64,000 nt of DNA from Azadirachta indica. Taxonomy: Eukaryota; Streptophyta; Magnoliopsida; Sapindales; Meliaceae. Shown in pieces: positions 1-9,277 of this stretch; the first letter of the stretch is position 1; each line of letters opens with the position of its first letter. The position numbers and the translations under genes were made by a program. Under the pieces are notes generated by a model. The model did not search any database, had not been told where the DNA came from, and saw only the letters and a program-made list of their open reading frames with translations. The stretch lies in assembly GCA_022749755.1 (NCBI GenBank), contig CM040440.1, positions 17,037,269 through 17,101,268 on the forward strand, written 5' to 3'.

Positions 1-156
1 CCCTCTGTTAGTACCAGTACTCTGTCAACGAAAACACAACAGAGGCCGAGTAATATTATAAACTTAAATTCTTTCATTAACAATATGATTGAATTGATAA
101 TATTATAGATTATGTGTCAGAAAAATGAGATTTTTATATGTAAATGCAGATCATAC

Positions 157-1051
157 TGGGATAATCTGGAGCATGTTGTATAACGTGAGGCAAGTCGAAA
201 TTGATGCCCTTAATATGAGGATATTTGGAAGTGATAGCTTTAAGAGTAACGCCAAGACCGCCGCCAACATCGACCACTTGCTTTAGGTTCTCAAAACCTT
301 TGTAAACCTCAAGGATGCTCTTAATAACTATAGTAGTGTGGTTATACATTGCTGTGTTGAAAACTTCATTGAATCTGGGATCCAAGCCAGGTTACTGAAA
401 GGCATGCGTTCCGTGGACTCGATCAAAAGGAACTCCTCCCTCAAGAATAGCTCCCTTCAGTTGGGGCCTGCAAGATTCATCATTTCAATCAATGAATCAG
501 TGACTGATGAATTTCCTGGTCTAATTTAATTTGTTTTACCTTTATACCTTCAATCTGGTTGTTTGTTCAATCTATTTAATTAATTATTGAGAAACCCAAA
601 TAAATGAAAATGAAGTACCGAGGAGAAAGATTAACTAAACAGACCAGCTATCCACAAAAACTTCATCGGTGTTTAAGGCAGTCAAGGCTCCCAATTGCAC
701 ACCATCTTGATTACGCACAAAGTATTTGGAGACAGGAGCGAGACTGTACAGCCTCTGTCCGCCAAAAACAGAGCAACCAAGTTCAGAGTGGCTGGCCAAA
801 AGCCTCAGGATCCGGTCCAGCATCTGTGGTGCATCAGGGTTTCGGCTGTTTAACTGAGCTGCGATCTCTGAAGCACAGAGTTTGGCTCCTTCACCCGCTT
901 TAGCTATAATCTCAAAAACGCCAAGCTCTGTTGCTTCTCGGAGTGCCAACGGTAGCACTACGCTCGTTACGAGCTGCATGGCATATGCATATGGACATCC
1001 TCCTTCTTCTTCATTATTGTGTTCGGGTTTAATTTCCGCCAGGGAAGCCAT
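157..1051 (-). pseudogene. COMT-like O-methyltransferase, 5' part, with in-frame stop; continues beyond left edge
   Basis: Caffeic-acid O-methyltransferase family, SAM-dependent plant small-molecule methyltransferases that act as cytosolic dimers. Exon 1 is 645-1051 (start ATG 1051-1049) and encodes the dimerisation domain, with the family pattern ASEIAAQL...APQMLDRILRLLASHS and YSLAPVSKYFVRNQDG. Exon 2 is 157-467 and carries [12 protein letters not shown] and the SAM-binding [14 protein letters not shown]. Splice sites fit: donor GT after 645, acceptor CAG before 467, donor GT after 157, with a Trp codon split across intron 1. Codon 161 in exon 2 (394-392) is TAA where the family has Tyr in the F-E/Q-Y-P-G motif; the frame stays open on both sides. 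The C-terminal catalytic exons would lie left of the window. I call it a pseudogene or nonsense allele; a sequencing error at one base is the alternative. Exon calls are solid, inactivity is inferred. Confidence 0.75.
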
Positions 1052-1150
1052 TCTCTTTTTCTCTGCTTCTTTTTCTTTCTTTCTTTCTTTTTTTTTTTTT
1101 TTTCTCTTTCTGGGAGTTATCGTGTTTGCTTCTTTTTGCAATTGAAGACA

Positions 1151-1159
1151 AAATTTATA
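1151..1159 (-). promoter_or_regulatory. Putative TATA box of the left COMT-like gene
   Basis: On the minus strand 1159-1151 reads TATAAATTT, about 100 bases upstream of the ATG at 1051. The leader in between is a purine-rich GAAAG tract (pyrimidine-rich TTTC on the plus strand, about 1068-1110). Assigned by position and consensus only. Confidence 0.45.
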
Positions 1160-2755
1160 GAAGGAGAGACTGTTTTTACCAACAAAATTCAATTTCGATG
1201 GGTTTGAAAGGACTATTCTCTTTGTTCTGCATTCTAATCAATAGATAGTCTAAAAATTATTCATAACTTTAAATGGGCTCCTGATTCAACTTTATATTGG
1301 GTGAAATACTTGTTATAACTACCTCAAAATCAAGTCCCAAGTAAAATCGAATTTAAATTCTATTTCTAAAAATAAGAAGGATTGAAAAGTTTACTACTAA
1401 TATTTAACAAAATTTGCTCTTATATAAATATAGTGAGAACTATACCTCAATCATAAGGTTGAGGTAAGAAGGTGGATACCTACCATGTAATTAAATAACA
1501 TTTTTTTCTCTAAAATATCATTGACTTGTAACAATTTTTTTTCAATTATCACACTAATCACGGCTAATTATGTGCTAACTTATTCTCTTTAGTTACCCCC
1601 AAAAAACTCATTATTCTGTATATCAACTTATTGTATTTTCTTTTTAGATTGATATTATATTTCTTTCTCAATGTTTATACTTCTTACAACAAGTGTTAAT
1701 TTGTTTGTTCATAAATGATTTTTTATAATAAATATTTTAATTTGACGTTAAATATAAAAATAAATCGAATTCAAAATATCTATAAATTAGAAGACTTCCA
1801 ATTCCGGGCTCTGAGAGAGGCTTGGCATATATAATTAGTCGTTTTGGTCTAAATCTTATAAAATTCAATGAAATGAGTCTAATCTTTCTTAAGCTTAATT
1901 TAAGTTATTAAATCATTAATCAACTTGTCAATAGTCGACACCCTCTTTGGTCTAATGTGACAACTTGCATACATATATTGTTTTATTATACTTCATTCTT
2001 GAAAAGGAACATGCTTATCTCATTCGTATAACATCTACTTACTTTAAACAATTCATATCTTTACTTTACAAATTAACTAGATCAATAAGCCACCGGATAA
2101 AAGTATAAAATAAAAAATTATATTTACTTGAATAAACTTGCAACCCCACTTTATACCCAAAAGTCAATGGAATATCATTGACTAGTCTAGTATAAACCTA
2201 CAATTAAACAACGTAAAAACGAATCAATTTTTTTTTTAATATTATATATATAAATTATTAATATTATATTAGATATCTAATAAAAGTTTTGAGAAGATCC
2301 TAATTTAATGTTGTCGGATATTTTCACCTATACTGAGAGATCTACCCACATGACGTGAGAAATAATTTTACTAACTTTAATTAATAATTAATAAGAATCA
2401 AAGACCTAACTTGTAGTGAGTTAAGTATTCCAACAACTTGGACTATGCACGACTAGTTAAAAGAAATCAAGGTTTGGTAACGCATTGACATTACTAATCA
2501 ATTAATAGGCACTTTTTTTCTTATTAAAATGCATTCTCCATTGTATGATTGAAGCAGGGAAAACATTAAAATTAGCAGAGACGGCCAAAATGTTTTGGTG
2601 GCCAGATTTAATTATGAATAATATTTTTTTTAACAAACAAATTATAACAAGTACTTACATCACATAGAAGTAATTAAATTTCTATAAAAAATAATAGATG
2701 TAAATGAAAATTAACTAAAGACAAAAAAGAGATAGAGATGAAGTCGACGAATTAC
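1160..2755. other. AT-rich intergenic DNA; expected downstream exons of the second COMT-like gene not found
   Basis: No reading frame of convincing length and no O-methyltransferase motif is visible on either strand. The second COMT-like gene starts at 3144 on the minus strand and should have its second and third exons here. An intact exon 2 of about 310 bases like that of its neighbour would show as a clear open frame and does not. The stretch is otherwise unremarkable AT-rich sequence with short T and A runs. Confidence 0.6.
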
Positions 2756-3144
2756 CAGCTATCAAGAAAGACCTTGTCCTGGATTAGGAACATTAAAGGG
2801 CCTAACGAAACACCATCTTGGTTACGTACAAAGTATTTTGAGACAGGAGCCAAACTGTATAATCTTTGACTCTGAGGACCATTGGCCGAGCATTCAAGAA
2901 TGGTGTGGGTAGCCAAGAGTCTGAGTATCCAGTCCAGCATCAGTGGCGCCTCTTTGTTTCTGGAGGACGTCTGAGCTGCTATCTCTGACGCGGAGAGCTT
3001 TGCACCAGGACCAGCTTTTGCAATGATGTCAAAAATCCCTAGCTCGATTGCTGATTGCATCGCCATGGGTAGGACTGAACCCATCACCAATTGAATTGCA
3101 TACGCGAAGCTTTCTTCTTTCTCTGGCTGATCACTCATTTTCAT
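2756..3144 (-). pseudogene. COMT-like O-methyltransferase, first exon only (truncated copy)
   Basis: A paralogue of the neighbouring COMT-like gene, encoding only the N-terminal dimerisation region. Family features visible are FAYAIQLVMGSVLPMAMQSAIELGIFDIIAKAGPGAKLSASEIAAQ (split here across the exon text as AIELGIFDIIAKAGPG and SASEIAAQ), LMLDWILRLLATH and YSLAPVSKYFVRNQDG, ending in the same FLDSW split-Trp junction with donor GTAATT after 2756. The codon aligned with the neighbour's initiator ATG is GTG (3156-3154), so translation would have to start at ATG 3144 or 3138, four to six codons later. No exon 2 or 3 follows before the next gene. It is probably a truncated duplicate; splicing onto the exons of the gene at 157-467 is a remote alternative. 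A TATA-like ATATATAA lies at 3209-3202. Confidence 0.65.
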
Positions 3145-3201
3145 TAAGGAAGCCACTTTCTCTTCTATGATTTGCAGAGATCAGGAACCTGATAGGTTCA
3201 A

Positions 3202-3209
3202 TTATATAT
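3202..3209 (-). promoter_or_regulatory. Putative TATA box of the truncated COMT-like gene
   Basis: Minus-strand ATATATAA, about 60 bases upstream of the possible start ATG at 3144. Its presence suggests the truncated copy kept a core promoter. Consensus and position only. Confidence 0.35.
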
Positions 3210-4259
3210 TTTGGTTTACAGAGCTTTTAACAGAAGATAAAGATGAATCGCAGTAGTCAACCTTTCTGTATCGACCACCGTTCCATTTTGTGGCAGAAAT
3301 AAAAGCAGATGCATATGTTATGCTTTAACAAACGGGGCCAGCATTCAGCCAATTTGATATAAAGATTTCAGTAATAACCTATCCTGTTTCACAAAGCTAA
3401 GGTCCAATAATTAATGGAACGAACAAATTTCCAGGACTCTACATCTCTACCACTCGGTTAGTTCTATTCCATTTCATCCCCTTTTTCACGGTCACTCATC
3501 TTTTGGCTTAGTAATGGGTAAATTTTCTTTTATTACATACTTAAATTTAGTTTTTATTTTATTCATAAAAATTCAGCTATAAATTTTTATGAAGATGTTA
3601 ATTGGAGGTGCTCTGGAAGGCCTATAGCTACACTATTACTATTGTCTAAGATTTCGGCTTCTTTGTCATAAAATAAATAAATAATTTTTTTTAAGAAAAA
3701 AAATGAAAATTCAATTGCACGAGCTCCATCGACTACTAAACATTTATGGCTGTTCAATATTAATAATGTATTTTAGTTAAGATTAGTATACGCAAAAGAA
3801 CAATATTTTTTTTTTTTAAGCAAATCCTAAAAGAGCGATTTACGACATTGAAAACAAAGTGCGGCAAAGATGAATACGACAAGAGAAAAATAGAAAACAC
3901 CCGGTAAGCAATATTAATACTGTTTACTGAAATAGGCACCAAATTTCTAGGACACTGGAAAAAAAATAATCACAAAAAAATAATAATAAACCTTTAACAG
4001 CAATTAATCACGGGAAAAATTTGTAAAAGATACATAAACGTTCCTAAGATTAATACGATCTGATCACCGTAATTTTCCTCTTCCCTAGCTTACTTGTAGC
4101 GCGATCTCCTATATTAAAACGCCTTCAAAAAACATATTTATCACCATGTTCTTGGAGCAGAGAAGTTCTACATATTATAATTTTAAAACAGAAGTACAGT
4201 ACTGGAGTTAATTTTATTAAAGAAACGCCCAATTAAGTTCTGACAATATGCAGAATGAC
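3210..4259. other. Intergenic, promoter side of COMT-like copy 2 and 3' flank of the DLO oxygenase
   Basis: AT-rich DNA with A and T homopolymer runs (for example T12 near 3806). The only open frame, on the minus strand around 3760-3942, has no recognisable motif and I do not regard it as a gene. The 3' untranslated region of the oxygenase gene should start immediately left of 4260. Confidence 0.5.
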
Positions 4260-5790
4260 TTAAGCTTTCATTTTAAACATGTCCAAACATGTCTCCGTTG
4301 CAAGTCCCCGATTCCAGAACTTCTCGTAGTACTCACGGTATAAGAAATCTCTGTAAAGGGCAGGATGATCATCGTTCATCAAATGTGGGGCTGGTCCGAT
4401 CATAGCATCAGGTGATGGACAATAGAAGGTAGGGATAGAAATCCTCTCCTTGCTGCTATTCACTATGGCACGATGTAACACGCTCTTGTAACGATCATTG
4501 CTAAGCACCTGACACAAAAGTATGCATTGCCGTTAATATTAGTTATTTTAAATGCCAGTGAAAAGTATATAGATTTTGTCAAACTCCTCAGAAGAAATTT
4601 GTATGGGTTTCTTATTGTAGAGTGGCAGCATAATTTGCCAGCCTGATAATCTAGAAACGTGGGGCAACTACTTCTTTTGACCGTTGTTCGAGTAGTTTTT
4701 TTAATTTATCGAGTTGTAGCTTTGATTGTAGAAAAACATAGAAGAAATTCATGCTTGTTTTCATACGGACGACACATTTGATGTGTTCTCTCACCTGTAT
4801 TTGATCACCAATATTGACAATGAAGGTGTAAGGAACGGGGTTGATAGCAACCCATTTGCCATCTTTGAGCACCTGTAAACCGGGGACGTCACCTTGAAGA
4901 AGAATGGTGATTATATTAGGATCAGTGTGGCCAGGTAACCCATATGTCAGCTCCGGTTGTGGACATGGTGGATAGTAATTGATGGCCATATGCTGCCCAT
5001 GCTTGCTCAACACTTTATCAATATACTCCGGTTCCAGGCCTAAGCTCTCCGAGATCGCTTCAAGCAATCTCAACGCTAGTCCTCTTGCGTTCCTGCAGTA
5101 GTCAGCAACATCCTCTCTGTCCAACAGAAACAGATTTTTGAAGATCTACCGCCGTAAATGTGATAGAAAACGTATATAAAATAAATTAACATTAATTGAA
5201 TTGAATATTGTTTCTTGTATAGTACTTGAATGATTGAGGGTTTTCTGGCCATTCGTGCATGTAGTCTTCTAAAGGGTAGCAGTGGAGTCTTAAGTAATCC
5301 CTCCAGTTGGATACTTTTTCAGTTTTAACATTGAAACTAGTGGAGAGTCTTGTTGTCTTCATAGGATCATCTGAGTAGTTCTTCAATCTTTCACTCTTGG
5401 GCAAATAGAAAAATTCCCTTGAAACGCATAACATCTTATCTATCACCTCCTCTGGAATTCCATGGTTTGCAACCTTCATGTACACGGGAAATTAATAATT
5501 TATTTAAAAAAGGTTAATTATCTTATTAATATACATACTTCGATAAGTATGCGTACGAGTTTGAGATATACCTGAAAGAAACCATAATCTTGACAAGCTT
5601 GGCCTATCTGTTTGACAACTTCAGAGCGGTTTGGCGCAGTAAGACCTTGGAGATCAATTAGAGGAATGGCATCATCAAGAGAAACTTCATCGAGATTTGG
5701 ACGATCTGATATTGGTCTGATGTAGTTCGATGGAACAGAGCTAATTGTTGACGCAAGGTCGGATACCAGTGAATTTCCGGTGGTAGCCAT
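4260..5790 (-). CDS. DLO (DMR6-like): DMR6/DLO-like 2-oxoglutarate/Fe(II)-dependent oxygenase
   Basis: Intact four-exon gene: 5572-5790, 5226-5473, 4795-5116 and 4260-4508, giving 345 residues, the usual family length. The N-terminal DIOX_N part includes PLIDLQGL and GFFQ-VANHGIP; the jelly-roll core has NYYPPCPQPELTYGLPGHTDPN. Predicted iron ligands are His219, Asp221 (HxD) and His275 (VLHRA), and the 2-oxoglutarate-binding Arg285-x-Ser287 (RISIP) is present, so it should be active. The pattern STSFNVKTEKVSNWRDYLRLHCYPLE and the end FWNRGLATETCLDMFK are typical of the DMR6/DLO clade. Known clade members hydroxylate salicylic acid and dampen defence, and some related enzymes act on flavanones, so the substrate here is inferred. 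The enzyme should be cytosolic, with no signal peptide or membrane segment. A TATA box lies at 5870-5863. Confidence 0.93.
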
Positions 5791-5862
5791 ATTTCAAAAA
5801 CTGCTGATTCTGTTTTCAAGGAGTTGTTGGATGGCAAGTTCAGGAGAGGAGGCTTGTAAAAT

Positions 5863-5870
5863 AATTTATA
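5863..5870 (-). promoter_or_regulatory. Putative TATA box of the DLO-like oxygenase
   Basis: Minus-strand TATAAATT in the context GGGCCCTATAAATTA, about 75 bases upstream of the ATG at 5790, a normal distance for a short plant leader. Confidence 0.55.
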
Positions 5871-8150
5871 GGGCCCTGGTTGAATTGTAGTGTTTGTATT
5901 TGAAAGTTCGAATTAACTGCAGTCACATGTACCAGATAAGACTGATTAATTACCTGCTATTTCTGGAAAATGAACTGGAAAGAACCAAAAGAAAATTATG
6001 AATCACATAATACGATAACCGCCCTAAAAATGGAAGACTACTGCATAAGCGCTCGTCATAAATTCTATCAATTTTTCCTGGCAGAAAGCCATAACCATCA
6101 TCATGTGGCTTACTCAGAGTTTTTGCAGTTACTCGCTCAGGGTTGATGTCATTATACCTACGTCACAAGGCTTGGTTTCATTATTCTGCTTTGCAAACGT
6201 TAGATGAGTTGTTGCATATGCGTAAATATTTCAATGTCATTTCATTTGTATTTGAATGGGTTTGGTTATTTTTGACTTTCTGGCAGTTATAAATTTATGA
6301 CTTGCAACTGATCTCTCTCTCTTTCAGATTACAGTATTTAAGACCGTAAAGCTTAATTTGGCAAGACCATGCATAAGAGAGTTTTGATCCCATTGCATTT
6401 TCTAGTACTTGAATCAATCCTTCACCATTTGAAATCTTGGTAGGATTTCAAATAAATTCACTAGACGTCAGTGCATTATCTTGTTACTGCAAATAGAGTG
6501 AGTATTGATGCATGCATTGCAAAAAATAATTACAGTCTTTTAATTATAAGTTGATAAAAAATAATACATTGTGCAAGGAGACTCAACTTCCAAGTAGTTA
6601 TTCTTTATCAAAACACATTTGTAGTAGTTATTTTTTATTATACTTTGATAAAAGTATTTATTTTTATTAAAACATGTTCAATAAAACGGTAATTAAGTAT
6701 TCCTTAACTACACTTTGCATCAACATGTGTATGAAGTTAAAAACTATAATTAGCTAACTAGAGCAATAATTAATTTAACCACTTGAGCCTCTGTTACTAT
6801 AATATTTTAGATGCATTACTACTACTTGTAAGATAGATACATGATTAAAGTCTCCAAAATCCATGCAAATAAGTTTGCTATTGGCTATAGGTATGCTCAT
6901 TCACGTAAAAAATTAAAAATAATTTGTTTGGTTGAAAAAGTGGGTGTGACATTTATTAAATGAATGACATATTTATATATAATTTTTTGTATTATTTATA
7001 ATATCAATTTACATTTGAATTAGATGAAAAATTTAGGATAAAATTAATGATATGAGCACCATCTTTTCATTAGAGCAACTCAAATTATGCCTTGAACTAG
7101 CCTTCTGTGTTAAATTATACTCAGATTTTCGTTTTCCTTTTATAACCTGCCAACAACAAATGCAAATTAAATATGTACCATACAAAACATATGGATCAAT
7201 TATGGGTCACTCTTAATCAAAATCGATTTTTAAATTGCATCTGTGGCCCATGCAACTTCAACTTAAAATTCTAAATCATAACCCGGCCCTTAGATTGCTC
7301 GGCCCTCTGGCTCTCATATTGTTTTAATTTTGCTGGACTGTTGAACTCCTTGTGTCTTATAAATTTAAAAAAAAAAAAAAGGGAAAAATAAAAAAAAACG
7401 AACGCCTTGTGATTGAAAGTGGTACTCTAAGTTGCTTCTGGATATGTCCCTTTGATTGATCTTCTACATCTTCCAGACTTTACTGGGACAAAAAGAACTG
7501 CTTCTTTTAAAACCTAATAAAATATTTATTTATGTTTGATATGCATATAATACAATTAAGTTCTAAAATTCTTCAATAAATATTATTTATAAATTTGAAG
7601 TAAAATTATTATTAAATGTAGCAAACTCGAGCCGAACTATACCAATTCCAACAACCCAATGTCTTGTGAAATGAAAAAAAAAAAAAAGGGGAAAAAGAAA
7701 AAAGAAGAAGAAAAATTGTCAAATTGCTATCGCCTTCGTTGACTAACCGGAAGAACCGCAGGAGCTGAATTGGAAGGCGATTTCCCAATTGCCCGAAGAT
7801 TATGAGGCTCCACTTTCCTAGCTAACCGACACGTATCGGTCTGCACTGCCACGCTGGCACAGCACTGTCCACTTTTCTTACCTGTCCGTACGAACAGACC
7901 GGATAGAAGCGGTTGTCTGACACGAGACACGTCACGAGAGGGCCCCACAAGTCACAGCTGGAAGCGCTTTTACGGACATAACCTCACAGTATGGAAACTT
8001 GTGGCCGAGATTTGAAGATGAAACAACAGGCGAGGGCCTAAAATAAATTGGGAAAAAGTGCAAGGGTGAGCTTTAGGTTAATCAGCCACTAACTATTTGC
8101 CACTTGTCATCATCCAGTGATCCTCCGTCTTCCATCTCTCTCTTCAGTTA
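5871..8150. other. Intergenic region between DLO oxygenase and LHY, containing both promoters
   Basis: The genes at both ends point away from here (DLO minus, LHY plus), so this is a shared divergent upstream region. Most is AT-rich without coding character, with A runs at about 7367-7380 and 7675-7687. From about 7730 to 7990 the DNA becomes markedly richer in GC and CpG (several ACG and CGT words), which fits a proximal promoter of LHY. An open frame of 73 codons on the minus strand there looks like a by-product of that composition. Confidence 0.55.
7941..7948 (+). promoter_or_regulatory. TCP-type site GGNCCCAC upstream of LHY
   Basis: The sequence GGCCCCAC matches the class I TCP consensus GGNCCCAC. 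In Arabidopsis such a site in the CCA1 promoter is bound by the TCP factor CHE as part of clock feedback. Just upstream, at about 7926-7935, ACACGTCACG carries an ACGT core of the kind bound by bZIP or bHLH factors. The location, a few hundred bases above the LHY leader, is suitable. Function is inferred. Confidence 0.35.
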
Positions 8151-8404
8151 CCCTCACTCCTTCGTAGCCTCAAATAAAATTTAGGGATTTTTTAGAAAAA
8201 AAAATCCTCAAGAAATTATAGTGGCTGAGATTGCTCCTCAGTTTCCCAAACTGTGGTTTCTGGAGTTTTTAGGTCTCACAACAAAATCTTCCATTTCTAC
8301 TCCTCTGCTATTCTCCCCATTTCTATAGAGAATTTCAATACGTATTTCTATTCTATTTGCAAATTTTAACGCTTTCCGGTTCAGATCCACCATTACCGCT
8401 AATC

Positions 8405-8431
8405 ATGAGTTCTCCGGCAACTAGCCGGTGA
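8405..8431 (+). other. Short upstream ORF in the LHY leader
   Basis: ATG AGT TCT CCG GCA ACT AGC CGG TGA encodes an eight-residue peptide in what is probably the first, untranslated part of the LHY transcript. The main start codon is at 9278, so the leader (roughly 8150-9277) is long and probably contains one or more introns; several further ATGs follow, for example at 8441. Whether this region is exon or intron in the mature leader is not certain from sequence alone. Confidence 0.35.
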
Positions 8432-9277
8432 ATTCGGTCCATGCATGATCACAACTCTATCCATGCTTCCAGACTTCTAGTACACCATGGCTTTCATGAA
8501 AGGTATTTTTTTTTTTTTCATATTTCTACTGCTTTTACTTCCAGCACTCTGTTTGGTTGCCGAGAATATTCACTTAAAAAGGAGCTAAAATCAAATTTCA
8601 GGTTTCTCAGTTCAACTCTTTTTTATTTTTACTTGATTACTAGAAAATCAATATGAGATTTGAAATTTAAGTTTCTTTAATTTTTCTACTTACTATACCT
8701 CTCGGCAACCACGGAGAGAAGGTTAAAAATTTATGTGAAGCAATATGTTGATGCATTATTGGGAGGTGGATAAGTAAATATAAAAGTAGTTGTTGATTAC
8801 TGATTAAAGTTTCCATCTCTCTGTTTGTTTTCTGTTTTTCGCATTTTAAAGGTTTTGGCGCCTACGGGTTCGTTTTGGTGAGGATTCTGAATAAAGGAAT
8901 TTTCTTTTAAGTTCTTGTGGAGAAGCGTCTCTGTCTCTCTATCTCTCTGTTCTGGTGGATTCTTAAAATTTTGCAAAGAGTTTATTTTTATTTGATTATT
9001 ATATTATTATTGTTCATTTTACCCTTTGTACTCTTGTATAATTGTATGTATGTTATGTTATATCTTCAGTGAATGTGAATTGGAATGCTTATTGTGCTGA
9101 AACGAAACAGAGACGGATCTCTATAGATTGCTGTTGCTTTTTTCTCTTTTGCAGTAGTGTTGCCTTATCAGGTTTTGTTGACTACTACTATTGCGAGACG
9201 AAATGAAGGGAGGTTTTTGTTTTATCCGTTGCTCATTAGAGAGGATTTGAAGCAGCGCTAGCTGCCCAGGTCTGGTT

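Noticed and set aside
7727..7948. Open frame of 73 codons on the minus strand upstream of LHY
   Set aside because: Arg/Ser-rich, with no family motif; it lies in the CG-rich LHY promoter and is best explained by base composition.
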